Numbered from the stretch's first letter, positions 25,358 through 36,658 are shown. The stretch is 64,000 nt of DNA from Aphelidium insulamus (GCA_036784855.1 JAZDSV010000027.1:63501-127500), one strand, 5' to 3'. Program-made: numbers and translations. Notes: generated by a model from the sequence alone, not told the origin.

Positions 25358-25558
25358 ATATATATCATGTAGTAATCCATGACAGAGACTTCTTCCCGGC
25401 CGTGGTGGGATTTCTGAGGCGGCTCCCCATAATAGGGCCGTTGCTGAGCATGCCTGGAGTGGCCCACGTACGTTGCTGGTGTACATCATGTTATACGAAC
25501 ATAAACTTATGCATGACAGGTTGTGGACCGGTTCTCTGGTGCAAGGCTGCCCGTGTGA
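24763..25558 (+). CDS. GOT1: Got1 Golgi transport protein
   Basis: Exons 24763..24784, 24865..24956, 25077..25255, 25386..25467 and 25520..25558; 137 aa, the same as yeast Got1 (about 138). Exon 1 encodes only MLLTETQ; the splice gives QKIGVGLTGFG, the conserved N-terminus. Four membrane helices: GIFFTLLGIMLFFDGGLLA, LLFLVGVVMLIGIG, ACFLGGIALVLLQFPVIG and FGFVNLFG, then FFPAVVGFLRRLPIIGPL and a short cytosolic tail. Got1 is a small tetraspanning protein that cycles between ER and Golgi and supports COPII traffic. The introns carry (TG)n and (TA)n microsatellites (24960-25000, 25325-25352). No anomalies in the protein. Confidence 0.93.
25325..25352. repeat. (TA)n microsatellite in a GOT1 intron
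   Basis: Fourteen TA units within intron 3 of GOT1. Confidence 0.9.
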
Positions 25559-25979
25559 GCGTACATTATAGCTGCACAAATATAAAAATTGTAAACTATC
25601 TCTTTCATCGCATCTTCGCACAGTAATCACAGTAATGCACGACAGGGAAGCTGCAATAAGGGAATTTGCAGAGCTGGTATTACTTGCTACTTGCTGTACT
25701 CCGCGGCCACCACCATTGAACACAGTGTAGGTGGAGACTGTGCGGAGACAATGCGCCAACCTGCTGGACGTGGACGCGGTGATGGCTGCATGTAGTAGCA
25801 CTGGTGGCAAGTGCACAAAAGCCTTTTTATGTAATTGTAGCTTATAGCAAACCAACAGGCCAGCAGACACTGACACGCGCCTACACCGTGCACGTGCACC
25901 GCCTAATGGCCAACGTGCAAGAGTTGAAACGGCGCGCCATTGACGTGGACGGTGTGGTTATATCCCGTGGCAGTGGCTA

Positions 25980-26044
<65 letters not shown>

Positions 26045-26170
26045 ATACTATGACATAGCATGGCGGGCCGAGCAGTTTGTGGATGCGGCCTGAATAGTCA
26101 ATCAATACTCAAATGCAGACACAGCCAGTTACAAATGTACAATAAGACTACATTTATATATTCGACACCC
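25559..26170. other. intergenic region with possible coding remnant and (TTA)n
   Basis: Plus-strand stretches reading ETVRRQCANLLDVDA (about 25737-25781) and TLTRAYTVHVHRLMANVQEL (about 25868-25930) look coding-like but lack a start, clear splice sites and any known motif. They are followed by a long (TTA)n run. Possibly remains of a gene. Confidence 0.3.
25979..26042. repeat. (TTA)n microsatellite
   Basis: About 21 uninterrupted TTA/ATT units. Confidence 0.95.
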
Positions 26171-27151
26171 TCAACTACTATCAAAGTAGTCCACATGCGA
26201 CCCGCTGACAAAGGAATCTTGGCGCAGTATGTGCACAAGGCGCCGCGCGGAATCGGCCGCCGAGATCAGCTTGCCTTGGCCGTGCATGGCCACAAACTGG
26301 GCGCGCAGGGGCACATCCGGCATACGCTGCCGTATCTCGGCCTGCATCGCCGTGTCCAGCGGTCCCGGGGCGTAGTTGAGCACGCGCAGACTGTATGAAG
26401 TGGAGGTGGTGGTGGTGGCCGCAGTATTGCCGGCCGTTACTGTACTGGGACTTGTGCATAAGGCTGCATGTTCCGCGGCCAGGCACGCGTGAAACATGTC
26501 CCGCGCCGCCTTGCCCGTGCAGTAGACGGACCACGTGTCTAATGGCTGGATGGCGGCCAGTGACGACACATTGACCACGGTGATGGTGGCTGTTCGTGGC
26601 TGCTGCTGTGGCTGCATCGCTGCTGTCACGGCGCGCAGTACCCGCGTGGTAAAGTACATCATGGCCGCCACGTTGGTGTTGATGGCGCGCCGTATGGCTC
26701 CTGGGTGGTGCATCAGGGCGGTGTTGTCCACACTGCCGCCCGCAATCCTCTCCATGGGGCCCAGTGTGCCGGCATTGTTCACCAGTAGCACGCGGTCCCA
26801 CCACTTATTCGGGGCGGCACCGGCGGCGGCGATTACAGCAAGCATCCCGTCCACTTGCTGCTCCAGTAGCGCGTCATCTTCGGCGTCAAAGTCCACCACG
26901 GCACAGTCAATGCTGGCGGTGACCTTGTCCTTGCCCCTTTCCGTGATCACTGTGCGCATCGCGCACTCAGCGGCCGCCAGCGACTCTCTGGAGCGCCCTA
27001 CCAGCACCATCTGCATATGTCGGCCTGCAGAAGGCGGACCAGTGGTAGTGGTAGTTAGTCCATCGGTGAATGCAGCCAGCAGCAACTGCACGGCCACGGC
27101 GCGTCCAAAGCCCCGGCTGGCACCGGTGATGATACACAGCTGATTCTGCAT
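26171..27151 (-). CDS. sepiapterin-reductase-like short-chain dehydrogenase
   Basis: Single exon, 326 aa, ATG at 27151. NADP(H)-binding Rossmann signature TGASRGFGRAVAVQLL near the N-terminus, NNAGTLG, VNVSSLAAIQP and the catalytic YCTGK (Tyr-x-x-x-Lys), followed by YAPGPLDT and the closing SGSHVDYFD. The RGFGR, QPLDTWSVYCTGKAARDM and PGPLDTAMQ motifs are those of sepiapterin reductase, the last step of tetrahydrobiopterin synthesis, rather than of a generic SDR. Inserts rich in Thr (GLTTTTTGPPSAG and TAATTTTSTS) lengthen it over the usual 260 residues. Intronless among intron-rich neighbours. Substrate assignment rests on motifs only; a fungal benzil-reductase-like SDR is the alternative. 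Confidence 0.8.
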   Translation of the reverse strand: MQNQLCIITGASRGFGRAVAVQLLLAAFTDGLTTTTTGPPSAGRHMQMVLVGRSRESLAAAECAMRTVITERGKDKVTASIDCAVVDFDAEDDALLEQQVDGMLAVIAAAGAAPNKWWDRVLLVNNAGTLGPMERIAGGSVDNTALMHHPGAIRRAINTNVAAMMYFTTRVLRAVTAAMQPQQQPRTATITVVNVSSLAAIQPLDTWSVYCTGKAARDMFHACLAAEHAALCTSPSTVTAGNTAATTTTSTSYSLRVLNYAPGPLDTAMQAEIRQRMPDVPLRAQFVAMHGQGKLISAADSARRLVHILRQDSFVSGSHVDYFDSS

Positions 27152-27325
27152 TACTGTTAACAATAGTCTGTTCACGCACTGTGCTGCCGGATTATGTCAT
27201 TGGTGACTTTATCCTTGTTATGCAATGATATTTATCACAACCAACTTTTATCTGCAGCATCCGCGTGTCTGCAACTAAATAACACTTTGACCACTTGCCA
27301 CACTTGCAGTTGGCGGCACAGCAGC

Positions 27326-27638
27326 ATGGCAGGCGCACTTACGCAATTGGACCAATCGGTACTGTTTCTGCCTGTAAGCGCGTCTATGTGTGCTGTGCAC
27401 ACGCAGATAAATTGACATACATTATGGCATCCTAGCACCTACCTAGGCATCCTGTTTATGATATTGTCGGTAATGCGCGTGCTGCTTGTGGTGCCCGCAG
27501 AGCGGTGACAAAAAATGCCGTGGGTACCAAATTTGCATACAGTTAATTCCGACTCTATTTACACTACTGCGACGTCTGCATCCCGACAAAATCCTCCAGT
27601 GGCGGGAAATGACCCCGAGTCAACGCCGTCTCCCGTAA
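27326..27638 (+). CDS. possible small gene running into the dispersed repeat
   Basis: ATG 27326 opens MAGALTQLDQSVLFLP, ending at a good donor (GTAAGC at 27374). An acceptor CCCGCAG at 27500 restores an open frame to TAA 27638, but this second exon lies partly within the dispersed repeat that starts at 27541. A 61-aa product would result. The first exon may be the start of a gene whose remainder was displaced by the repeat. Confidence 0.25.
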
Positions 27639-27998
27639 ATATCGCCTTGCCGCGTAATCGCAGATATCTTTTCGACAGTCCGGTTCCAAGAGACCGCCAA
27701 AATGCCGAGGTGGGGACTTCACACTACTTCTGCCCTTCCTGGCTCGTAGCCGGTGAGCGCCAGCAGTTTGCTCCATAGTACTGTGGATTTAATGATGCGG
27801 CGGAGCCTCCGGAGGTCAGTGTTTAGTTGTTCCAGAGTCGACATGAGTGAAAGTGTGGATGCCGCTTGCAGCCAAAGGCGCTTTATGATCTTCGGTTCGA
27901 CGGTGCAACTGAATGTTGCTGAGGTGCTTGCTGACCGCTATTGTGCCGCCAGGGTACTACGGTACTCTCGCCCTCCCCTACAGCATCGGGTCTGCTAT
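27541..27998 (+). repeat. dispersed repeat, longest copy
   Basis: Longest of three copies; see the inverted copy at 23397-23722. Contains the block with TGAATGTTGCTGAGGTGCTT and ends near TACAGCATCGGGTCTGC. Confidence 0.8.
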
Positions 27999-28063
27999 TT
28001 AATTAATCCTTATGGATCTCCGTTCTGTAACGTGTTTTCCAGGTGTCACAGACACCAGGCTTA

Positions 28064-28130
28064 CTGACCGCTCATCGTGCCGCCAGGGTACACGTGTACT
28101 CCCGCCCTCCCCTACAGCATCGGGTCTGCC
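28064..28130 (+). repeat. dispersed repeat, partial third copy
   Basis: GTGCCGCCAGGGTAC and CCCTCCCCTACAGCATCGGG repeat the end of the 27541-27998 copy in direct orientation. Confidence 0.75.
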
Positions 28131-29279
28131 CAACTGGCACTTGGCTGCACGGAGTGTTTAATTCCGGCTGACCACATCTTCATACACGCCGCTGTGACAC
28201 GGACATGTAGTATGGGGATATTGCACCCATCTGATGACTGCTACGGTATACACGCATAGCTCATCGGTGATCTGTGGGTTGTTCACCCAATGCCGGCTGT
28301 GGGAGGATCCTGGCGGATCAACCCATTCTCGTTCACCTCTTTCTCGCCCAAGCACCTATCCGCTACCACACGGGAGGGCGCGAAGCAGGGTCGCAAAGTG
28401 CTCATCTTTGCGTTGGCCCCATGACTTGTGCAGTGCACATATCCAGACTTGTCTGGTTATTAAATCCTCTGCTCGGCCATTCACCGCCAATGCGGCTAAT
28501 CGTCCGAGATTCTGTTCTTGGTTCCAGCCTTCAATCCCGTGCCTGATGGCACAGTTGGCAACGTGTAACCGTCCGCCACCTTGCGTGGGGATTTCTTGGT
28601 TGCAAACGCGTACACATTTGCATACACATGGCGCCCGATTTTTACTTCTGTGTCAAAAAATTAAAACCACCGAAAAATTGAAATGAATCCGTATACGTAA
28701 ATAATATATGAAATGGAATATATACGCTTTACTAGTTCGTCCACCAGAGCATAATTCAAAGTAATAACAAGGCTGATGCTTGTAGCTGATGCGTAGTCGC
28801 AGCAGGAATATCACCGGTCCGTGCCGTAGTTTGTTCATCAGTCGCGGTGAGAGATACTTTGCGGCACAGCAATTCCGACTGACCCGAGTATGGTTGAGCA
28901 GGCGCGGTGCGAGGGCGCTGGTTCCATCGCGAGACTGCTGGTGGGGCTGAAAGTTGCCGAGGGCGTGCACCACTGCCGCGACCCCAGTGCCAGCTCAACA
29001 AACATTCAGTGTCCGTCGGTTCGATGATTGAGCGCAATTTTGCAAGTTCCAAATGGTTAGATGGTGAAGGAGATGTAGAGCATTGCATAGTTCCGGACCA
29101 TGTTGCACTGCGTCAAATTGTACGTGCTTCGAAACTGTCTTGTGTTAATTGCAGTCAATCCGATATGCGAAGACTCCTGCCGTGGTCGTGAAATTCCTCG
29201 AGGCGGCATACAGTGCAGCATCAATAATCACCGCCGTGTCCACTGTGCTACTGAAGCTTCCGGCACCGTAAATGCCGAG
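28131..29279. other. gene-poor region, nothing assigned
   Basis: About 1.1 kb with several medium open frames on both strands, none with known motifs or consistent splice structure. Possibly old mobile-element sequence. Confidence 0.4.
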
Positions 29280-29661
29280 TCAGGCATGAACCAATGTAAC
29301 AGAGGGAGTCTTGAATGTAAGCTGTTCACCGTGGAGCGGAATGAGACGTTGTGCGCCAATCATCACGTGCGGTGCGTCGGCGCGCATGGTAATGCATCCA
29401 TCCAGCAGGTAGATATGGTCGGGCAACGGTTCATACAAACTACGCTGCACATCGGTCCACGACACATGAACAGGTCCAGGGCTGCGTGTGATGAGCGTGA
29501 GTGCGTGTTAAAGCGTACAGCAAACATCTGCAGTGACACATGAGAAATGTACTGTCAGCGGCGTTGACGAACGCGGTCACGTTGGAGTGGAGGTAGCTTG
29601 CGCGCGCTGCATCCCCGTCGGGGTACAGGTAGTTTACCACCACTGGTCCGGTAAAGAATGC
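29280..29661 (-). pseudogene. 3' end of an unrecognised gene, 5' truncated
   Basis: Two segments join cleanly: 29661..29540 (AFFTGPVVVNYLYPDGDAA, then NVTAFVNAADSTFL) and 29481..29280 (GPVHVSWTDVQRSLYEPLPD, then LLDGCITMRADAPHVMIG), through a 58-nt GT-AG intron, ending in TGA. Upstream a stop codon (TGA) closes the frame without a start codon or convincing acceptor. A degenerate relative lies at 12905-13000. Product unknown. Confidence 0.45.
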
Positions 29662-29771
29662 CGGAATAGTTCAAGAGTGAAGGTGAGGTTGGTTCAAGTC
29701 AAGCTATTATGCAAAGTTGTGTAGCGTAGCGGAGGAGCAACATCAATAGAGATATTTTGTAAGCATTTGTC

Positions 29772-30050
29772 GGCGCCACGTTCGATTACCGCGACAATGC
29801 CAACTTTGACCTCACCCAGCTGTTACTCAAGACTACCCCACCACTGAAGCGCGTTTCACAGAGCGGCACCGTTCCGCCATACTCAAACCCACCCCTGCTG
29901 CTCAACTACACCTACAACTACAACGCGGAGGCAGATGGAGGCGGTGTGCACGTGTACAACTTGATGCCACAGGTGTCAACATCAAGTCCGCTGTCAATCT
30001 ACACGCAACCAATCGGCGGCTGCGTCCAGCACTATAAAAATGATCCAATC
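29772..30050 (+). pseudogene. coding-like fragment, unrecognised
   Basis: An open segment with codon usage like real genes: GATFDYRDNANFDLTQLLLK, later VPPYSNPPLLLNYTYNYNAE and GGVHVYNLMPQ. An in-frame TAA lies just upstream and the frame continues into the promoter of the next gene, so no complete gene is formed. It lies head to head with the fragment at 29280-29661. Confidence 0.4.
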
Positions 30051-30073
30051 AGCAAAAAGTCGAGGCTTTGGAG

Positions 30074-30080
30074 TATAAAA
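30074..30080 (+). promoter_or_regulatory. TATA box of the small secreted protein gene
   Basis: TATAAAA 58 bp upstream of the ATG at 30132; a second TATAAAA lies at 30033-30039, and a CCAATC element at 30010. Confidence 0.5.
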
Positions 30081-30131
30081 GTGGACAATTCGTGTACCAT
30101 TTACTGTACTTTTACTACTCAGAAAGATATA

Positions 30132-30401
30132 ATGGCACGTATCCAACACCGAGGTTTTCTTTTTGTGGCATTGCTGTTCTTGTGCGCGCTGATTGTAGCG
30201 CCCGTGAACGCAGTGCGGTGCAAACGCAAAGCTGATGGAACATGTTATTCTTCAATTTGCAAAGTGGGTGGAACCATTTTATTGAAATGCCATCGCGCCA
30301 GTTGCGAGATGACAATGGACAGCAAATTGCATAAAGGTCCCCTACTGTCACTGACGTTGGTTGAGGATAGCCTCAAGGGAACATATGTTAAACATGTATA
30401 G
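30132..30401 (+). CDS. small secreted cysteine-containing protein
   Basis: Single exon, 89 aa. Signal peptide GFLFVALLFLCALIVAPVNA, then a mature part of about 60 residues with five Cys (RCKRK, GTCYSSICKVG, LLKCHRASCEM). No known domain. A good TATA box precedes it. Size, secretion and Cys content fit a fungal-type small secreted protein; any effector role is inference. Lies in the gene-poor, repeat-bearing tract. Confidence 0.6.
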   Translation: MARIQHRGFLFVALLFLCALIVAPVNAVRCKRKADGTCYSSICKVGGTILLKCHRASCEMTMDSKLHKGPLLSLTLVEDSLKGTYVKHV

Positions 30402-30585
30402 AGGAGATGAATGCCGCGTTGCCAGCACGTTCTTACAATACACATGCTATACATATGTCATCTAGCATGCAAGTGACGTGCAATGTACATTGTGCAATTT
30501 TGTGTGCGCATCCAGTAGTATTTACACAATGCATAGTGGCACACGGCGACATGGTGGTCTCTACGATAGCCACTCTTCTGCTGTC

Positions 30586-33500
30586 ATGACTATGTGTGAC
30601 GCCCACAGCCACTACGAATATGATGATAACGAGGATGGTGATGATGATGACGGCGAGACCATGGTGGACTTTACGGCCGCGTCGCCGTGGGAGAGGTTCA
30701 CCACGTCGCTGGAGTCTGCGCTGTCAACGGCGATGCACACCACCGGCACAGCATCCAGTGGCAGTGGCACATTATCGACTGCTGCAATGGTGCAGTGGCG
30801 TCGCCGGCTCCACCTCACCGACCAGATAGTGTTTGACCTGTCGTTGATGGGCGCTGGCGGTGGTGGTGTCGATACTAGTGGTTCGTCTGGGTTCATGGCG
30901 GTGCCGGATCCCATGGCCGTGGACACTGCCGCGGACCGGCTGCGGCTGTGGATGGGCAGTGGTGGTGGGCGGTTTCTGCTGCTGGAGCGGGCACAGGCCA
31001 GTGTTGTCGACGGAGAGGCACCGCTGTCACCCGCATCTACTACTGCCGCCACCGAAACTGCTACCCCAGGCGGTACCATTGGTCAGACACTGGCCAAGCT
31101 GTTGTTGTCGGCATATGCCGTGGCCGTGGCCAACCTCTCCGCGGACTCCGTGACAGAATTCACGCCGACGATGATACCATTACCGCCACTGTTTATCGCG
31201 TGTGGAGCTGGGTGGCGCCACCTGTACTGCGGCATAGAGTGTCAGCCACGCGCGGAACACGAGTGTCGCTACACCACACACCACAGCGCCTATGTGCCGG
31301 AACAGCTGTCACATGTGCGCGGTCTGGTGCAGCTATTTCACGCCGTGGCCGCGGTGCCTGATGACACGGTGGATTTGGCCAGCGGTTCACCCAATGTGTC
31401 TGTGGAGGCGCGCTTCACCTACCGCATTGATGGCTTTCCTGATTCTGCGTGGCGCGGCTCTCTGCCATGTAAGTGTGCTATCAATGTTGTCTAGTATATC
31501 TTGTATGTGTTGTGTGTATTATTGCTATCTAATTGTTGTTAACTAGTAACTGTCATGTGTTGTTGTCGTTAATGTTGTTAAATAATGTCTGGATGTGTTT
31601 ACAGTGTTTAGTTGCTGAGTGGAGTTGATCTCTGTTAACTGTTTGTGTTTTTGTTGTTTAGCTGATTTAGCTGCTCATCTGCTGATTTGATGGTTCTGAA
31701 ACACTCAATGACTGTTTGCTGCTGTATGTGCTGCTATTAGAGTGCCACTTATCAGTGTACCTAATATCTGTACTGTCTGTCTTAATACCGTGGTACTAAT
31801 TATAAATTAGCCTGGTTCGGGACGGATTATGATCCGGTGGACGCGGTGGTGCTGTCCGTGTGTCACGGCGCACACCCGCCCGACTACTACTACGATGATG
31901 CAGTGTGTCAGGGTGTTGATGGTGCGGGGCCTGATGCCGTGTGGACACTGGGAGTGGTGGGCGATGATGCGCACGCTCTGCCCGGGTTGGCATTGTCGCG
32001 CATTGTCGAGCGGGTGATCCGCGGCTGGGCAGACGATGTGTCGGAGGTGCGCGAGTGCAGTGACCATCAGTCTGCGTCTGCCACTGGTGGCGGTGGTGTG
32101 ACTGGCGGGCCCGGTGGTGGCAGTGCTCCACCAGGTGCCATACTGTACACGCGCAAGTTCTCTGCCGGCATCGCCTTTGTGGACCCGTCCAACATTACTC
32201 CGATTATCGATGCGCTGTTCTCGCAGCACGCCGCGACACTCGTGATCAGTCGCGATACCGCGCGGCTCACCGAGCGCATCGAAAGCGGAAGCGTGGCGCC
32301 CGCTGGATCTCTGCTATATTCACTGTGCTTTCGTGTGGCACATCAGCTGCTGCACACTGATTTGGCGCCGCACCTGATTCCCGCACTGCCTTGCCTCCTC
32401 ACCGAACTGTGGCCTCTATTCACGTGGCGTCTGCTGTGGCACTGGGAGAACAAGCGTCCAATACCGTGGCTGCACCAGCGTCATGGTCAGCCGCCAGGAG
32501 AGTTTCTGCGGCTGTTCAGCACCCGCGATCTGGCGCCACACAGCACCGATGTGCAACTGGTGGACATGCGGTGGTCGTTGCTGCACCAGAAACTATGCAT
32601 GCTCAACTATTGCATCTTGAGGTATCGCGCAGAGCACAACATGGCCGATATTTTGGATTCGGACAGCAGTGCTACTGCTACTACCACGCCATCTGCACAA
32701 AACAATAACGCTCCGAGTAATGTCCTCGTCAAGCTCTTCGACACCATTGTGCATGAGGATCGGGGGCCGGCTCAACCTACTGAACATTCTTCCGCAGATG
32801 ATAACGACTGGGAGTGGAATGAGGATGAAGGCAGTGAAGACGACGTGTTCTACGATGCCGAGGATCATACTGAGGCTGACGTGACAACTGAGCACTTTGA
32901 TCAGGCCGAACGTGCGATTCAGCTGCCGTTGCGCGCCGACCAGCACGCGGGCCGACTCGGTCTGGCCGCTGCTAGTTTGACTTTGACCAACAACAGCAGT
33001 ACACCAGTCTACGTACCGGTCACGCAAGACCTGGGCTACATGACTGAAGATCAAGTCCGTGAGCGCGAACAGCTCTACCAGAGCCTTGGATCGGATGCAA
33101 TGAGTGGCGCCATCCGTGCCAAACTGCAATCCGTCAACTTGCGTTCCGGTCCGTTATTAGTGCTTATTTGTTGCTCTGTTTGTTTGCTGTTGGTTTCTCA
33201 TTGATGTACTTGTAGATATGGAAGCATTCAAGGCCGCCAATCCTGGATGTTCTATTATTGACTTTGTTCGATGGCACTCGCCGCGGGACTGGATCGCCGG
33301 GGACTCGGATAACCCTGCGGGCAAGCTCTCTACTCGAATGGCAGAACCAGGTTCACTGTGGCAAGAGCTTTGGGCCGAGGCGGACCGTATTCCCGTCTCG
33401 CATCAGAAGCAGCTGTTCAACTGCGAGGGAGAGGGTCAGAAGGCGCTCGATTTTCTGCAGCAGCTTCCCACCACGGAGCTGCTGCAATACTTGCTTCCGG

Positions 33501-34381
33501 TATTTGTTTGTGTACTCTTTGGCGATATGGAGAATGCATTTACGAGGATACCGACGGACTCATCGTCCACGGACAGTGTGCTCCGTGCGCAGCTCACGCA
33601 ACTGGCCGACATGATCACGCGCATGCGGTGGCACGATTTTCTCCCCGACACACTGGCACACCACCGGCCATCCACGCCCATCCCATCGTCACGACCAGTC
33701 AGCCCAACGGCATTCAGCAGCACCCTTTCACTTAACAACAACAGTCCGCCGCGGTCACCAATGGCACAGTCGCTCCAGTCACTCAACGACGACTGGACGG
33801 AGCTGTGGCAGACGCAGCTGAACTCGCTGCATCAATTCTTTTCGTTCGTCGAGTCGGTGGCGGCCACCGCCATCTCACTACACTCTAAACTCGCCGCTGC
33901 TGGTGACGAGCATCGCCAGCACACAAATCATCTAGTGTCGATGCTCACCGCCACCGCGCTCCCCGTTCTCTGTGGCAATGAAGATCGTGGCGATTCTCGA
34001 CAATTCATCACGCAGAGCGGGCGGTGCGTGGTATTGGCTCCGCAGACTATCGAACAGCACCAGCTGCGGCTTGAGTGGCTCACTAGTTTGATAACGGCGC
34101 CGACCAAAACAGTCTCGTTCACACAGCCATTTATGCGCGAGTTTGTCTCCACACTTGGAGATGATGGCGGTGGCGATCAGTTTGCCCGGCTTCCGCAATA
34201 TGTGCGCGATGCGTACTTTAATCTTGGGGCGGATGATGGAGGCGTTGGCGACAGGAAAGGAGGTGATGATGATCGGCTTGCAAATAGTAGGGAACGGCGA
34301 ATGTATGTACTGTTGAAGGAGGGCGAGTTTCGGATAGCGGAGCGGATACCAAAGTATACCGGTCACATTGACTTGACATAG
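30586..34381 (+). CDS. Rab3 GTPase-activating protein catalytic subunit
   Basis: Exons 30586..31468, 31811..33148 and 33216..34381; 1128 aa. Alternative in-frame ATGs lie at 30529 and 30592. N-terminal TAASPWERFTTSLESAL matches the Rab3GAP1 start. The conserved C-terminal catalytic part includes LFTWRLLWHWENKRPIPWLH, an acidic DDNDWEWNEDEGSEDD stretch, and, across the last splice, SDMEAFKAANPGCSIIDFVRW then HSPRDWI. With its partner RAB3GAP2 the protein regulates Rab3/Rab18 at ER and autophagic membranes. The GAP does not use a TBC domain; the catalytic Arg lies in the C-terminal half in animals. Intron 1 is 342 nt, several times longer than any other intron here, and T-rich. Intron 2 uses donor GTCCGT. 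Confidence 0.9.
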
Positions 34382-34471
34382 ATTGAGACTTGAGCTTTAA
34401 GTCCGGTATCATGTTGATTAAGTCTCAAAAAGATAACCAAGTTTCAACAAACAGATGTGCAAAAAAAAAGC

Positions 34472-34545
34472 TGAGATAGGCAGGACTCGAACCTGCAATC
34501 TCCTGATTCGTAGTCAGACGCCTTAGCCAATTAGGCCACAATCCC
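34472..34545 (-). tRNA. tRNA-Arg (ACG), copy 1
   Basis: 73 nt plus discriminator. Acceptor GGGATTG pairs with CTATCTC with one T-T mismatch and one G-T; anticodon loop CTACGAA (ACG, read as ICG); T-arm GCAGG-TTCGAGT-CCTGC. Nine T residues follow on the minus strand (34469-34461). Identical to the copy at 50186. Confidence 0.92.
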
Positions 34546-35284
34546 CAGTTGATCATTGATCGTGCGTAATGAATTAATTGCACAGTACAGTCAGCCTGCA
34601 TTGCTTGGCTGCTTTGACAGCTGACGTTCACATACATACTTCATAGCACGAGCCATGCGGAGGACAGGATGTCCCATTTCTCGCGCCTAGCATACACAAT
34701 CTTCTCGTCCACACCACCATATGATTAGCTGGATGTGTACAAGAGGTATGTATTTGATTAATGATGCTGGTATTTATCTCACAATATATCAGGATTTAAA
34801 TTAAGAGTGGTCTGATATTTAATGCTGGATGGCAACCAATATTGCTGCTGCTCTGGAGCCAAAACGGATGTCCAAAATAGGCAAATATTTCAAGATGTGC
34901 TCTTTCTCCTTGGCCTGGAACTTTTGGTGCATGGGAGCTGGACTGCATTTGTGGTAAGTGATAATACCAGATCTTGAATTACAAATCTCAGAGACCATAG
35001 CATCAACCACGTGATGGTGTGATGGATTGAAGTCATGTCATATGTGACATAATGCACACATGGCAAAGTATCAAATCGAAATGCTGCTACTAATATTAAG
35101 ATGATAATTGCAGCGGGATGACTGCATCTCCCCGAAGCTGAATGCTTACCTGGAAAAGGCTAGGGGTCCTTGCAGGGAAAAATAAAGCTGGGAACTTGAT
35201 AAATAAACATTACTTGAGTAATTAAAGCTTTGCAAAATGAATGAGGTGTGGCAAGATTAAATATATTTACCGCGGCGCACTACA
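34546..35284. other. intergenic region, no gene seen
   Basis: About 740 bp, AT-rich. No supported gene; short minus-strand frames near 34819-35010 have no motif. Confidence 0.5.
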
Positions 35285-36658
35285 ATGGAGCGCATACCAC
35301 TGGAGCTCGTCACGTGCGGCGACTCGCTCTTCACCGACGCACACGATGTCTGCTCACCGGACCCGCCGCTGGACGGCCGCGGCACATTCTCTCACCTGGG
35401 CGTCCGTATGCAGGGTGCGTGCTCTCGATTGCGTATGTTAAAGGTATGCCAGCCTAATCTCCAGGGATGGAGAGCAGACGGCACCTGAACTTTCGCGTCG
35501 AGGGTAATGATAACTCATCCGGAACAGCTGGTGAAGGAACTAGTGGCGTCACGTTTGTGCGCGATGCCCAGATACAGAATTTGGTGCACCTGCGTGTGGC
35601 GGGCGGGCGGCGTGCCGAGATCAGCCGGCTGCAAGTGGACACGGCGTTCTACACGCGCAACAATGTCCGTGTCATCTACAAGCTGCAGCTACTGGATCGG
35701 CGTGACGGCGCCGCTGACGGCAACAATTATTCAACCACCAACACCGGCACTACCGACTATGATCACTCGGTGTATGCCGCGGGGCCACACACGCTGCAAC
35801 TACTTCAGCTAGGCGGCGACCAGATGCACACGTTTGACATTGACACACCCGTGCTGGCCACAGACCTGAAGCTTTGGTGCGGCGAGGGCGGCATCACGCG
35901 CATACACGCATATGGCCGACAGTTGCCGCACGAGCCACACTTGGACGACCTTCTCGTCTTGAACAGTAACGTGGCAGCCGCGGTTGTTGCGGCGTCCGAC
36001 GCATCATACGGCGACCCGTCACTCATACTGAGACCGGCGCGTGAAGGTGGGTGCATTGTGTCGTCTGTGTAGCCGTATCACGTGACATAACCACGTGACA
36101 GGCTCGGTGATGGCTGGCTGGGAATCGTGCCGGCACAGCGGGCGTCACTTTGTCGCCATTAGGTTGGCAGGTGCCGCCCGAGTTCACTCACTGGAAGTGG
36201 ACACGTTCATGCACACGCTGAACCCGTTTCGATATGTTTGTATATTTGGCGTCCATATGGCTGCCTTGGACCCAGCCATCGCAGGCAAGTCTAGAATGAT
36301 ATATTTTCTTTTCACTATGGCTTACATATATGCTTAAACATCTGCAGAAGAAGATTTGGCCACCTTGTTGCCCACATGGACGGTGACAACAAGTGGCAAT
36401 ACGCAATCTGTTGTCGCTGATGGCGCATTGAATGATATCGTGATGAACACCCGCGCCGACATCACCATGCACTATCAGCAGTGTGCGGTGGACAAGTTGT
36501 CGCCATTGAAGATACTTGTGCCGTGGTCGCCATTGCGGCCAGACACGTTGCACAGGTGGCAGTCAGTGGACACTGAGTCTCCAGTGACACACCTGCTCCT
36601 TGTCGGCGTGCCCGATGGTGGCATTCACCGACTTGGTGTCTACGGCCACTTCATTTGA
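35285..36658 (+). CDS. allantoicase
   Basis: Exons 35285..35414, 35465..36046, 36102..36284 and 36348..36658; 401 aa. It hydrolyses allantoate to ureidoglycolate and urea in purine breakdown. The two-repeat structure of the family is visible: GMESRRHLNFRVEG ... ISRLQVDTAFYTRNN ... GGITRIHAYG, then MAGWESCRHSGRHF ... VHSLEVDTFMHTLNP ... DGGIHRLGVYGHF at the C-terminus. The first repeat has Met in place of the usual Trp in G-W-E-(S/T)-R. Intron 3 (36285..36347) is GC-AG with consensus donor CAG-GCAAGT; using the nearby GT puts exon 4 out of frame. The enzyme suggests growth on purine nitrogen. Confidence 0.9.

Noticed and set aside
25804-26043. Open frame ending in about 19 tyrosines
   Set aside because: The tyrosine run is just the (TTA)n microsatellite read in one frame; the frame lacks a credible start or splice context.
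32067-33129. Minus-strand frames opposite RAB3GAP1
   Set aside because: Shadows of a conserved coding sequence.
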